The notes under the pieces: generated by a model
Seen by the model: the letters and a program-made list of their open reading frames with translations, nothing else
What the model was told of the DNA's origin: nothing
Database searches by the model: none
Program-made: the position numbers and the translations under genes
Source: Asanoa ishikariensis
Lineage (GTDB): Bacteria > Actinomycetota > Actinomycetes > Mycobacteriales > Micromonosporaceae
Direction of reading: 5' to 3'
Length of the DNA: 64,000 nt
NCBI RefSeq assembly: GCF_900107455.1
Contig: NZ_FNQB01000005.1
Location: 248,001-312,000, forward strand
Shown: positions 38,231 through 47,700 of the stretch, piece by piece
How the letters are laid out: every line of letters starts with the position of its first letter
Position numbering within the stretch: position 1 is the stretch's first letter

Positions 38231-38704
38231 CTAGTAGAGCCGGCCGCAGGTGCCCGCGCCCTCGTTGGTCGCGAGACCGTGGTGGTACAGGGTCCGGCGG
38301 CTCTGCTGACCGTACGACCCGTCGTCCTGGATGCCGTGCGACCGCTGCGCCTTCGCCAGGGCGTCGCGGGTCTTGGTGCCGAAGTCACCGTCGGCCACGA
38401 GTTGGGCGCCGATGATATTCCAGTAGCAGTTGTTCAGCGTCTCCTGGAGGATCCGCACCGCGGTGTTGTTGTAGTGGCCCACCTTCAGGGCGCAATCCAG
38501 CGTGTAGCCCGGTTCGCCCGTCTCGCGCCAGACCGGCACGCGGGCGGAGACGCTGCCGTAGATGTTGTACGCGTCGCGGTAGGCGAAGGAGTTGCAGGTC
38601 GGCAACGCCGCCTGCGCGGCGGCGGCCGGCGCGACCGCCACACCCAGGCCCACCGCGACGGCCAGCACCGCGCCGGACAGGCGCGATCGGAACAACCTTG
38701 ACAT
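38231..38704 (-). CDS. Secreted peptidoglycan-binding-like protein
   Basis: 157 residues. A Sec signal peptide (residues 1-30, ending AAAAQA). The mature part contains a peptidoglycan-binding-domain-1-like repeat (AVRILQETLNNCYW...VADGDFGTKTRDALAKAQRSHGIQDDGSYGQQSRRTL) with four or more Cys that may pair outside the cell. No catalytic domain is present. GAGGGG ribosome site before ATG 38704. It lies 35 bases upstream of the membrane gene on the same strand, perhaps co-transcribed. Confidence 0.82.
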   Translation of the reverse strand: MSRLFRSRLSGAVLAVAVGLGVAVAPAAAAQAALPTCNSFAYRDAYNIYGSVSARVPVWRETGEPGYTLDCALKVGHYNNTAVRILQETLNNCYWNIIGAQLVADGDFGTKTRDALAKAQRSHGIQDDGSYGQQSRRTLYHHGLATNEGAGTCGRLY

Positions 38705-38770
38705 ATGAGTCCCCCTCAGCTCAGTTGATCGAGAGGACTCTATCGCAGGCATTCAGCTCCGGTGATCCCT

Positions 38771-39340
38771 TTACGCGGCGGTCCGATAGGTCGCGATGAG
38801 TACGCCTGTCGTGGTCGGGATCGCCTCGACGAGCTCCATTGTGGTTGGTGGCGCACCGAACAGCCTGGTGCCCGTGCCGAGCGTCAGTGGATGGATGGAC
38901 AGCGTGAGCACGTCGACCAGGCCGGCCTCCAGGAGCGAGCGCACCAGGACGCCGCTGCCCAGCACCACGAGGTCGCCCTCGACCTCCTTCTTCAAGGCGG
39001 CCACGTCGCCGCTCAGCAGGGTCGAGTTCTGCCACTTGAGCGGTTCGGCCAGGGTGCGGGAGGCCACGTACTTCTGCCGGCGGTTGAGCACGTCGGTGTA
39101 CGGGTTGCCATCGGTCCGATCGGCCCAGACGCCGTGGAAGTGCTCGTAGGTGCGCCGGCCGAGCAGCAGCGCGCCGTCGGCCCGCATCCCCTTGCCCATC
39201 GTCTCGGCCATGACCTGGTCCAGGTAGGGAACGGCCCAGCCACCGCTGGTGAACCCACCGCGCGTGTCCTCGTCGGGAGCGGCGGGTGCCTGCATCACCC
39301 CGTCGAGCGTCACGTTCTCGACCACGACAACCTTGCCCAT
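38771..39340 (-). CDS. Dihydrofolate-reductase-like protein (RibD C-terminal domain)
   Basis: 189 residues of the DHFR/RibD-C fold: VVVVENVTLDGVMQAPAAPDEDTRGGF at the N-terminus, LLLGRRTYEHFHGVW and DLVVLGSGVLVRSLLEAGLVDVLTLSIHPLTLGTGTRLF. Many actinobacteria carry several such stand-alone reductases, NAD(P)H-dependent with unknown substrates. AGGAGA ribosome site. Divergent from the metallophosphoesterase gene, sharing a 172-base promoter region. Confidence 0.9.
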   Translation of the reverse strand: MGKVVVVENVTLDGVMQAPAAPDEDTRGGFTSGGWAVPYLDQVMAETMGKGMRADGALLLGRRTYEHFHGVWADRTDGNPYTDVLNRRQKYVASRTLAEPLKWQNSTLLSGDVAALKKEVEGDLVVLGSGVLVRSLLEAGLVDVLTLSIHPLTLGTGTRLFGAPPTTMELVEAIPTTTGVLIATYRTAA

Positions 39341-39412
39341 GATTTCTCCTCTGCCTGGCTTACCTCTACCAGCTATACGAACGACCCATCCGCGGATCGA
39401 CATCGTTTCGAG

Positions 39413-39441
39413 GTTCACGGTGTGTTCGGTCGGCGTTCGCA
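39413..39441 (+). promoter_or_regulatory. PHO-box-like triple direct repeat
   Basis: Three units GTTCACG (39413), GTTCGGT (39424) and GTTCGCA (39435) are spaced exactly 11 bases apart, the arrangement of PhoP-binding PHO boxes in Streptomyces, whose consensus unit is close to GTTCACC. They lie about 72 bases upstream of a secreted metallophosphoesterase gene. Phosphate-starvation control is inferred; units two and three deviate from consensus. Confidence 0.5.
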
Positions 39442-39512
39442 CGCTCACGTGATCGTTGTTCGCGGTTTCCGCGCCTACTGGGCCTTGATCAACCGCGAAC
39501 AAGGAGTGACCA

Positions 39513-41354
39513 ATGGGAGAGACACCGAGCCGGCGTACGTTCCTGGCCGGGGCCGGTCTGGTGGGTGCCGGGCTGGTGGGCGCCGGCGCGCTCGTGCCGA
39601 CGGCGGCCAGCGCGCACGGCGGCGGCAACCCTGGGCGTGTCGACCTCGAGCACCCGAGGTTCACGCTCGCCGTCATCCCCGACACCCAGTACCTCTTCGA
39701 CACCGACCGGGGTGACTCGGCGCCGTTGACCGCGACGTTGCGCTGGATCCAGGACCACCAGGCCGACGAGAACATCGTCTTCACCGCCCACCTCGGCGAC
39801 ATCGTCGAGAACGCGCTGGCGTCCGAGCTGACCGACGCGGGCAAGGTCTTCGAGATCTTCGACAAGCGGCGTACGCCGTACAGCGTGCTCGCCGGCAACC
39901 ACGACATCAACGCGAGCACGACCGACCAGCGCGGGCCCAGCCCGTACCTGGATGTCTTCGGTCCCAAGCGGTTCCGCCCGTTGGCCACCTACCGGGGTGC
40001 CACGCCGGACGGCTACAACACCTACCACGTGTTCCGGGCGGCCGGCCGCGAATGGCTGGTGTTCGCGCTGGACTGGCGGCCGTCCGACGCCACTCTGGCC
40101 TGGGCGAAGAACGTGCTCAAGGCGCACCCGCGTACCCCCGTCATCCTCACCACCCACGACCTCGCCTTCGCGGGCGACGCCGGTGCCGCGCAGCTCTCCG
40201 ACCACGGCCGGCGGCTCTGGGACGGGCTGATCAACGAGAGCGACCAGATCTTCCTGACGCTGAACGGCCACTACTGGCCGCCGGCGTCGACCGTGCTGCC
40301 CAACGCCGCGGGTCGGGACGTGCACGTGCACATCACGAACTACCAGGACCGCTACTACGGCGGTGGCGCGATGCTCCGGCTCTACCACTTCGACCTGGCG
40401 CGCAACACGATCGACGTCGAGACGATCTCACCGTGGATCCTCGACCAGGAGCCGGAGAAGCGCAACGAGCTCGAGCAGCGGGAGCTCGAGCTGACCGACA
40501 CGACCAACCGGTTCGGCATGCCGATCGACTTCGCGGAGCGGTTCGCCGGTTTCGCACCGGTCGCGCCCCGGCCGCCGCGCGGGCCGGCCGCCGTGCTGAC
40601 CAAGGGCACGGTCGCGTACTGGCGGTTCGACCAGGGCCGCGCTGACGGCACCGCGGTGCCGGACGGTTTCCGGATCATGGACCTGTCCGGCCAGGGCAAC
40701 CACCTGGAGCGGGTCACCTTCGCGGGCAGCGCGCCCGAGACGATGCGCTGGTCGGCCGAGCACCACGACGACCAGCCGGCGCACGCCAGCCTCTTCTTCG
40801 ACGGTGGCAAGAAGCCGGCGCGCGGCGGCTACCTGCGCACGATCAACGGCGCCCGGATCAACGACGCGACGTTCGCGAACGGCTACACGATCGAGGCGTT
40901 CGTGAAGCTGCCTTCCGACGTCCGCTCGACGAACCACGCCTGGATGAGCATCGTCAGCCGATTCGGTGCGGGCGCCGACGCCGGCAAGACCGGCGACGAC
41001 CCGGCCGAGCCGATCGCTACCCTGGGCATGTCGGACGGCATGGCGTTGCAGTGGGCGATGTACCCGCTCAACCGCGACGCGATGTCGACCAACTGGGGCC
41101 ACGAGATGCGCTCGGGCGAGTGGTTCCACGTCGCGGTCGTCAACGACGGCCGCGTCACCACCCTCTACGTCGACGGCGCGGAGCTCTTGCGCAACCCGTC
41201 GACCCCGGCCAAGGGCATCGCCACCTCGCACGAGCCGTGGTTCGTCGGCGCGTACCACTACAACCGACTCGTGGAGAGCGGCTTCTACGGCTGGATCGGC
41301 GACGTCAGGATCGTCGACCGGGCACTGCCGGTCGACAAGTTCCTGCGCGCCTGA
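39513..41354 (+). CDS. Tat-exported metallophosphoesterase with LamG-like domain
   Basis: 613 residues. Twin-arginine signal SRRTFLAGAG and cleavage near ASA (residue 34). Calcineurin-like phosphoesterase at about 48-300: IPDTQYL, HLGDIVE, GNHDIN, THDL and NGHYW, giving the two-metal site. A concanavalin-like LamG domain follows (about 365-610; VAYWRFDQGRADG, GSFYGWIGDVRIVDRAL-like end). Probably a secreted phosphatase or phosphodiesterase bound to a polymer. AAGGAG precedes the ATG, and PHO-box-like repeats lie upstream, so phosphate scavenging is the likely purpose. Confidence 0.9.
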   Translation: MGETPSRRTFLAGAGLVGAGLVGAGALVPTAASAHGGGNPGRVDLEHPRFTLAVIPDTQYLFDTDRGDSAPLTATLRWIQDHQADENIVFTAHLGDIVENALASELTDAGKVFEIFDKRRTPYSVLAGNHDINASTTDQRGPSPYLDVFGPKRFRPLATYRGATPDGYNTYHVFRAAGREWLVFALDWRPSDATLAWAKNVLKAHPRTPVILTTHDLAFAGDAGAAQLSDHGRRLWDGLINESDQIFLTLNGHYWPPASTVLPNAAGRDVHVHITNYQDRYYGGGAMLRLYHFDLARNTIDVETISPWILDQEPEKRNELEQRELELTDTTNRFGMPIDFAERFAGFAPVAPRPPRGPAAVLTKGTVAYWRFDQGRADGTAVPDGFRIMDLSGQGNHLERVTFAGSAPETMRWSAEHHDDQPAHASLFFDGGKKPARGGYLRTINGARINDATFANGYTIEAFVKLPSDVRSTNHAWMSIVSRFGAGADAGKTGDDPAEPIATLGMSDGMALQWAMYPLNRDAMSTNWGHEMRSGEWFHVAVVNDGRVTTLYVDGAELLRNPSTPAKGIATSHEPWFVGAYHYNRLVESGFYGWIGDVRIVDRALPVDKFLRA

Positions 41355-41362
41355 CCGGGACA

Positions 41363-41390
41363 GGGGTTCGCGGTGCCGGCCGCGAACCCC
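41363..41390. terminator. Bidirectional terminator hairpin
   Basis: An 11-pair stem (GGGGTTCGCGG with its complement) and a six-base loop lie in the 42-base gap between the convergent metallophosphoesterase and alpha-amylase genes. Confidence 0.75.
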
Positions 41391-41396
41391 GCCGGG

Positions 41397-42830
41397 TCAC
41401 GGCAGTTTGGCGCCGATGTGCAGGGCCACCGCGTCGTGGGCGGCGACGTTGGCGGTGAACCAGCCGCCGCTGCCGACGGTGATGACCGGGCCGGTGCAGG
41501 TGCTGCCGGTGCGTTCGCCGTGGATGACGTCGCAGTAGCGGCCGGCGGGTAGGTCCGAGTCGTACGAGCGACCGTTGATCGCACCGTCCTCGTCGTTGAT
41601 CGTCAGGTAGCCGGCCGTGCCGCGACCGAAGGCGATGTGGTTGTTGCCGTTGTCGTACCAGTTGACGACCGAGGTGCCGTTGACCGCGTTGCGGAACCCG
41701 ACCATGTTGGCGATCACCTGCCAGCGGTGCTCGCAGCGCCAGCCGCCGGAGAAACACGTGGCGTTGTTCGTCAGGCCGGCGCTGTTCGACGGCGGGCCCT
41801 GGTCGCGGTTGCCGAACTCGTAGCTGGACATCACCGTGGGCGACCCGTACGGCCAGGCCAGCATGAACGCGTTGGCCAGGGCGTAGATGCCGTTGTCGCG
41901 GTACGTCAGCACCCCGGGGTCGTCGCGCTGCGTGTCGTGGTTGTCCGTGAACACCACTGCGGACGCGGAGGGCAGATAACCCCAGGCCACACCGAAGTCG
42001 CGCAGGTACGCGAGGCGCTCCGAGCGGAACATCCGGGCAAGGTCCTTGCCGTAGCGGAACTCGTGCACGTCGCCGTTGCCGGTGTACTCGCCCGGCGTGA
42101 TCGGCTCGCCAGCCCCGAAGATGACCTCCTGGACCATGTAAGCGGAGCGGGACAGCCGGGACTTGATGTTGGCGATGTCGGCCGCCGGCATGTGCTTGCT
42201 CGCGTCCATCCGGAAGCCGTCCACGCCGAGGCTGAGCAGGTCGTTGAGGTACGCCGCCAGCCGGCCGCGCGCGTACGACGCGCCCGTGTCGAGGTCGGCC
42301 AGGTTGACCAGCTCGCAGTTCTGGACCTCGTACCGGTCACCGTAGTTGCGGATGTCGTCATTGCCGTTGCGCCCGCAGTGGTGGAAGTCCTGCGCCTGGT
42401 AGGTGCCCGGATAGTTGTAGTGGCTCCAGGCCGAGCCGGCCCAGCCCGGCCCCGTCTTGTCCTCGTTGGCCATGTGGTTGACGACGGCGTCGACGATCAC
42501 CTTGACCCCGGCGGCGTGGCAGGTGCTGACCATGCTGGCGAACTGCGCCCGGGTGCCCTTGCGCGACTCGATCCGGTAGCTCACCGGCTGGTAGGCCACC
42601 CACCACTCCTGGCCGCGGACGTGCTCCTGCGGGGGAGAGACCTGGACGTAGCCGTAGCCGCGTGGCCCGAGGAAGCTCGTGCACTCGCTGGCGACCGAGA
42701 CCCAGTTCCACTCGAACAGGTTCGCGATGACCTGCTTCGGGCCGGCGGGCGCCGCGCCGGCCGCCGTGGGCACGCCGAGCAGGGACGATGCCAGGACCAG
42801 AACCGCCGCCGTGTACGCCAAGCGTCTCAT
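41397..42830 (-). CDS. Secreted GH13 alpha-amylase
   Basis: 477 residues. Sec signal peptide (1-26, ending AAGA). The (beta/alpha)8 barrel has the GH13 regions: DAVVNH, GFRMDASKH (nucleophile Asp), VQEVIF (acid/base Glu) and FTDNHDTQ. The aggregated-sheet C-terminal domain ends the protein; there is no starch-binding module. The sequence is of the animal/Streptomyces-type amylase subfamily (VSPPQEHVRG, chloride-type). It hydrolyses starch outside the cell. GGAGG lies six bases before the ATG. Carbohydrate use fits the beta-glycosidase operons at the left of the window. Confidence 0.95.
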   Translation of the reverse strand: MRRLAYTAAVLVLASSLLGVPTAAGAAPAGPKQVIANLFEWNWVSVASECTSFLGPRGYGYVQVSPPQEHVRGQEWWVAYQPVSYRIESRKGTRAQFASMVSTCHAAGVKVIVDAVVNHMANEDKTGPGWAGSAWSHYNYPGTYQAQDFHHCGRNGNDDIRNYGDRYEVQNCELVNLADLDTGASYARGRLAAYLNDLLSLGVDGFRMDASKHMPAADIANIKSRLSRSAYMVQEVIFGAGEPITPGEYTGNGDVHEFRYGKDLARMFRSERLAYLRDFGVAWGYLPSASAVVFTDNHDTQRDDPGVLTYRDNGIYALANAFMLAWPYGSPTVMSSYEFGNRDQGPPSNSAGLTNNATCFSGGWRCEHRWQVIANMVGFRNAVNGTSVVNWYDNGNNHIAFGRGTAGYLTINDEDGAINGRSYDSDLPAGRYCDVIHGERTGSTCTGPVITVGSGGWFTANVAAHDAVALHIGAKLP

Positions 42831-42932
42831 CGCCAACCTCCGCATATCGACAGCCGCCAGTGTGGGTGGTACGCGGGGCGGCCGCAACCGGGCTGGTGGC
42901 TAGGGTGGCGGGGACCCGAAACGGAGGACGTC

Positions 42933-43466
42933 ATGCGATTGATCAGGTTCGCGACCCTCGTCGTCGTCGCGGCGCTGGTCGGCTGCTCGGACAACCCGTC
43001 GAGCACCGCACCGGCACCGAGCGCCAGCGCGCCGGCCTCGCCCGTGGCCGGGTGTGGGTTCCACCGCTTCGAGGACGCGGCGGCGGTCCTGAACGCCCCG
43101 ATGAACCCGACGCCGAAGACCGACGACGTCGAGCCGGGCGCGAAAGACACGCGCTTTCTCTCGTGCGTGTGGTGGACCGCTGACGACAAGAACTACGCCA
43201 ACGTGGGCTACCGGGAGGCCCTGACGCCGGCCGGTGCCGAGGACAACAAGGTCCAGTTCGCCAACCAGCAGACCGCGGACGCGGTGACGATCAATGGCCT
43301 CGGCGACGCCGCCTACTGGGACACCCCGAACGGCCAGATCCTGGTTTTCGTCGGCGAGAACCTGCTGCTGGTCACCACCGGCGTACGCGACGGGAAGGGC
43401 ACCGAGCGTAGCCAGGCCGACACCACCAAGCTCGCCACCCTGGTGGTGTCACACCTCGGCGGCTGA
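42933..43466 (+). CDS. Putative lipoprotein, DUF3558-like
   Basis: 177 residues. Signal peptide with lipobox ALVGC (Cys near 18), followed by a Ser/Ala/Pro-rich linker and a compact domain with two Cys (GCGF, SCVWW). The layout (short domain starting with a Cys and containing ING-x-GDAAYW) resembles DUF3558-type actinobacterial lipoproteins; function unknown. It lies just before an MFS transporter gene with a four-base gap, so probably co-transcribed. GGAGG ribosome site. Confidence 0.8.
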   Translation: MRLIRFATLVVVAALVGCSDNPSSTAPAPSASAPASPVAGCGFHRFEDAAAVLNAPMNPTPKTDDVEPGAKDTRFLSCVWWTADDKNYANVGYREALTPAGAEDNKVQFANQQTADAVTINGLGDAAYWDTPNGQILVFVGENLLLVTTGVRDGKGTERSQADTTKLATLVVSHLGG

Positions 43467-43470
43467 CCGG

Positions 43471-44739
43471 ATGCGGTTCGCGGCGCTGCGCCAGCGCGAC
43501 TTCGGGCTGCTCTGGTGGGCGGGGCTCATCTCGCTCACCGGCAACTGGGTGCTGTCCGTCGCCCTGCCGATCTACGTCCTGCAGCTCACCCGGTCGCCGG
43601 CCGCCGTCTCCCTGATCGTCGCGGCCGGTCTCGCCGGCAACCTGCTGTTCGGCGCGTTCGCCGGCGCCTACGTCGATCGGTGGGACCGCCGCCGCATCCT
43701 GGTCCTGGTCAACGTGCTCCAGGCGCTGCTGCTCACGCCGCTGCTGCTGGTCGACTCGGCGGACCGGGTCTGGATCGTGGTCGTCGTCGCGTTCGGCGAG
43801 CAGGCGCTCGAACAGTTCTCGAAACCGGCGGAGAACGCGCTGCTGCCGCGGCTGGTCACCGGCGAGGACCTGGCCGCCGCGAACGCGCTGAACGTGCTCA
43901 ACAACAGCGTCGCCCGCCTCGTCGGGCCGGCACTCGGTGGTGTCGCCGCCGTGACGATCGGGCTCCACGGCGCCGCACTGCTTGACGCCGCGTCGTTCGC
44001 GTTGGCCGCGGCGCTGTGTGCGCTGATCCGGGGTCGTCACCGGGCCGACGCGATCGGGTCGCGCCATCTCGGGCGGGAGCTCGCCGAGGGCGTGCGCTAT
44101 GTCGGCCGCAACCGCTACGTGCTGGCTGTCTTCCTCATCATCGCGATCTCGTCGGTCGGCGAGGGCATCATGGGCACGCTGTTCGTCTTCTACGTGGTCG
44201 ACGGCCTGGGCGCCGGCGGGCGTGAGCTCGGCTGGCTGATGTCCGCGCAGGCGGTCGGGGGCATCCTCGGCAGCCTCGTCGCGGCGCGCGTCATCGCCCG
44301 GTTCCGGCCCACAGCGCTGATCATGACGAGCTGGGTCTTCTTCGGCCTGGTCGACGTGATCATCTTCAACTACCCACGCTGGGACACCACGGTGTGGCCG
44401 GTGGTCGCCCTGTTCGTGCTCGTCGGCATCCCGGTCGGCATCCACGTCAGTGCGATGTGGACACTCTTCCAACTCGAGACCCCGGACCGGCTGCGGGGGA
44501 GGGCCTTCAACGTCATTTGGATGGGAGCGGCGCTGGCCGGCATCCTCGGCACGGCGATCGCCGGCCCCTTCGGCGAACGCATCGGCGTGCTCAACCTGCT
44601 CACGATCCAGGGTGCGGGCTGCGTCGTCGCCGGCCTGCTCTTCCGTCTGGTGGCCGGCCGCGGACCGGCGTCGCTGCGTCCGGCCGAACCGGACCGGCCG
44701 GCGTCCACGGTGGACGCCGGCCGGAGCACGGTCAGCTGA
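43471..44739 (+). CDS. MFS transporter (enterobactin-exporter/macrolide-efflux type)
   Basis: 422 residues, 12 predicted spans. N-terminal LRQRDFGLLWWAGLISLTGNWVLSVALPIYVLQLT, and the motif-A loop AYVDRWDRRRILVLVN between spans 2 and 3 is typical of the EntS/MefA-like group. Probably exports a small hydrophobic molecule. Coupled to the upstream lipoprotein gene. The 3' end overlaps the convergent metallophosphoesterase gene by eight bases. Confidence 0.9.
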   Translation: MRFAALRQRDFGLLWWAGLISLTGNWVLSVALPIYVLQLTRSPAAVSLIVAAGLAGNLLFGAFAGAYVDRWDRRRILVLVNVLQALLLTPLLLVDSADRVWIVVVVAFGEQALEQFSKPAENALLPRLVTGEDLAAANALNVLNNSVARLVGPALGGVAAVTIGLHGAALLDAASFALAAALCALIRGRHRADAIGSRHLGRELAEGVRYVGRNRYVLAVFLIIAISSVGEGIMGTLFVFYVVDGLGAGGRELGWLMSAQAVGGILGSLVAARVIARFRPTALIMTSWVFFGLVDVIIFNYPRWDTTVWPVVALFVLVGIPVGIHVSAMWTLFQLETPDRLRGRAFNVIWMGAALAGILGTAIAGPFGERIGVLNLLTIQGAGCVVAGLLFRLVAGRGPASLRPAEPDRPASTVDAGRSTVS

Positions 44740-47700
44740 TCAGCTTCCAGGGCCCGTTCTTGTCACCGGGCGCCTGGTTGCGGCTGAACCACCTCGCCTC
44801 GTAGACCTTGCCCTGGTAGGTGGCGCGGTCGCCGGCCTCGTACACCGTGGTCGGGGTCCAGGCCGCCGGTCCGCCGTTGGCCGGGGGAGGGGCGATCTCC
44901 TCCCACGGGCCGTTCGGGTTGCCGGGCTGCTCGTGGCGGGTGTACCAGCGAGCCTTCCACTTCTTCCCGTCCTGCATGGCGATGTCACCGGCGTTGAACA
45001 CGCGCGACGGCGTCCAGATCGCGACGCCTTCCTCGGTCATCGCCAGCTCCTGCCACGCCCCGTTCACGTCACCGGGCTTGTCACCCTTCGCGTACCAGGA
45101 GGCCACGAAGACCTTGCCCTGGTACGTGACCCGCTGGCCGTTGTTGTAGACCGTGGAGGCGCTCCACGCCGGCGGCAGGTTGACGGTCACCGTGACCGCG
45201 CCCTGGGCCGAGACCAACGAGTCGCTGCCGGAGTACGTTGCCGTCAGCGCGTGGGTGCCGCCGGCCAGGCCGACCGGCAGCGTGAACGTCGCCGCGCCGT
45301 TGGCCAGCGTGGCCGACCCTCGAACCGTGTCACCTTCGCGGAGCGTGACGGTCCCGGTCGCCGCGACCGGTGCCGCGTCGACCTTCACAGTCACCTTCGC
45401 CGCCGTACCCCAGGCGACCGGGGTGGAGGTGGCGGTGACGGTCGGGATGCCCTTGGCGGTGCGGAACACGGCCGGTTGGGCCACCGCCACACCACCGTCG
45501 GCGGTCCGAGCGTCCACGACCCACGCGTACGAGGTGGCGGGCGCCAAGCCCGTCCACTTCACCGACGCCGTGCCGTTCGCGGCGATCGAGTCCGTGCCGA
45601 TGGCGCCGGCCGGCACGTACGCGGCGAGCGAGTCCGTGGCGAACGACGTCTTGCGGGTGGACAGGTCGACGGGGAGGGTCAGGTTGTCCTCCGCGCCGTT
45701 GTAGCGGGGCTTGGGCTGGCTGCCGTCGGCCCGCACGTCGTACTCGGTGGCGCCGAAGTTGTCGAGCAGCGGCGAGTACGTGTCGATGTGCATCTCGGCC
45801 CGGTCCACGTCGAACTGGAGCAGGCGCAGGAAGCTGGCACCGAACTGGAGCCGGTCGGTGGCCTTGTGGTCGGGCTTGCCGTCACCGTTGAGGTCGATGT
45901 TGCCGGCTGCGTCGGCCCGGCCGGGCCAGAGCTCGCCCGCGGACACCGTGTAGAACTGGTAGTCCGCCAGCAGCTCGACCACGTCGTGCGAGACCGTGAC
46001 GCCGACCTTCGACTTCACGTTGGTGCCGACACCGTGCTCGTGGCCGGCGAGCACCAGGAACACGTTGGGGTTCGCCTCGACCACCATCTTGAACAGCGGC
46101 GAGCCGTCCGGCGCCGAGAAGGCCGCACCACGGCCGTCGGGGCTGGTCGACGGGCGCAGGTAGTCGTGGGAGAGCAGGACGCCGTTGCGGTCCTTGTAGC
46201 GCTTGAAGACCGAGTCGGCCCACCGGGCCTCGTCCGGCGTGACACCGTACGAGAGGCCGACCGCGACGAAGTCGAGGCCGCCGGCGGAGAACAGGACGTA
46301 GTTGTTCTGGTTGTCCTTGCCCGGCGTGACGCTGCCGTCGGCGTTGGTCACCTCGTCCCAGGCGTGGTACTCGGCGCCGGCCGGCCACGACGAAGCGACG
46401 CCGTAGTAGCGGTCCGCACCGAACGTCTTGCTGAAGCGGGACTCGGGGCCGGTCTCGGCACCTAGCTGGTTGTCGTGGTTGCCGGCGATGACCTGGTTGA
46501 CGACGCCCCGGTCGTCGAGCACCCGCTGGTACTCGGAGGCGCGCTCGAACTCCCGCGAGACCTGCGCGTCGAGGCCGGGCCGCAGCAGCGAGCCGTCGGG
46601 GTTCTTCGCGAGCGGGTCGTAGTAGTCGTTCTCGATGATGTCGCCGGTGTGCGCGGTGTAGGCGATCTTGCGACCGGCCGCGTTGTCGGCGATCCACTGG
46701 GTCTGGTCACGGTAGGCGGCCGCGAAGATCGCCTGCTCCTCGGCGACCTGGATGTCGGACGGCTCGGCCTTGCCGTCGAAGTCGTCGTACGTGCCGCCGG
46801 CCGCGCCCTCGGTCACGTACTGGGTGTCGGTGAAGTGGGCGAGCGCGAAGTCGTACGAGTTGGGGTCCTCGAACCGGTCCTTGTCGTTCTGTGCCGAGGA
46901 GTCGCGCGGGGACAGGTCGTCGGCGAACGGGTCCTCGCCGGTGACCAGGACGTGCACGGTGCCACCGTCGCGGTAGCCGTCGGTGAGCCCGGCGGTCAGC
47001 ACGGTGTTCTTGCCCGCGAGGCCGCGGGCGCTGGTCAGCACGTCCCACTTCGCGCGGTCCGGGTCCCAGACCCGCAGCGCGACGACGCGGGCGGGGTCGA
47101 TGGTGCCTTCCCAGCGCAGCGTCGGCGTCTTCCGTTCGGCGGTGAGCGCCAGGTCGTACCGCTGGAAGACCACGTCGCGGCTGGAGGTGGTGTCGACCGT
47201 GCGGCCGTCGAGCGGCCGCAGCGAGGTGACGTCGACGCTGCCCTCGTGCTTGACGTCCAAGGTGGTCGGCACGGCGGCGGACACGCCCTGGTAGCCGGCG
47301 GTCGGTGCGACCACGTCGGCCTTGGTGAACGTGGCGGACAGCGCCACGCCGTCCTCACCGGGGATCTTCGCGGACAGGGTGGCCGACAGCGCGTTCGTGC
47401 CGGTGACCGCGGAGTCCAGGTCGACCGGCACGTCCGGGATGCTGGCGCTGCTGAACCGCACCTCGCGGGTGGCGGTGTTGCCGAGCGTGTCGGTCGCGGT
47501 GACGGCGAGCGTGTGCGCGCCCGCCGGCAGGCCGTGGCCGATCTGGTCGCCCTGCTTGACCGCCTTGCCGTCGAGGGTCAGGGTCGGCGTGCCGGCGACG
47601 CCGGTGGCGTCCTTGACCCGCACGTCGAGCGCGATCGTCGCGGTCAGCCGCTGGCCCTCGGCGGGCACGCTGCTCTGCACGACCGGGGCGGCGTTGTCGA

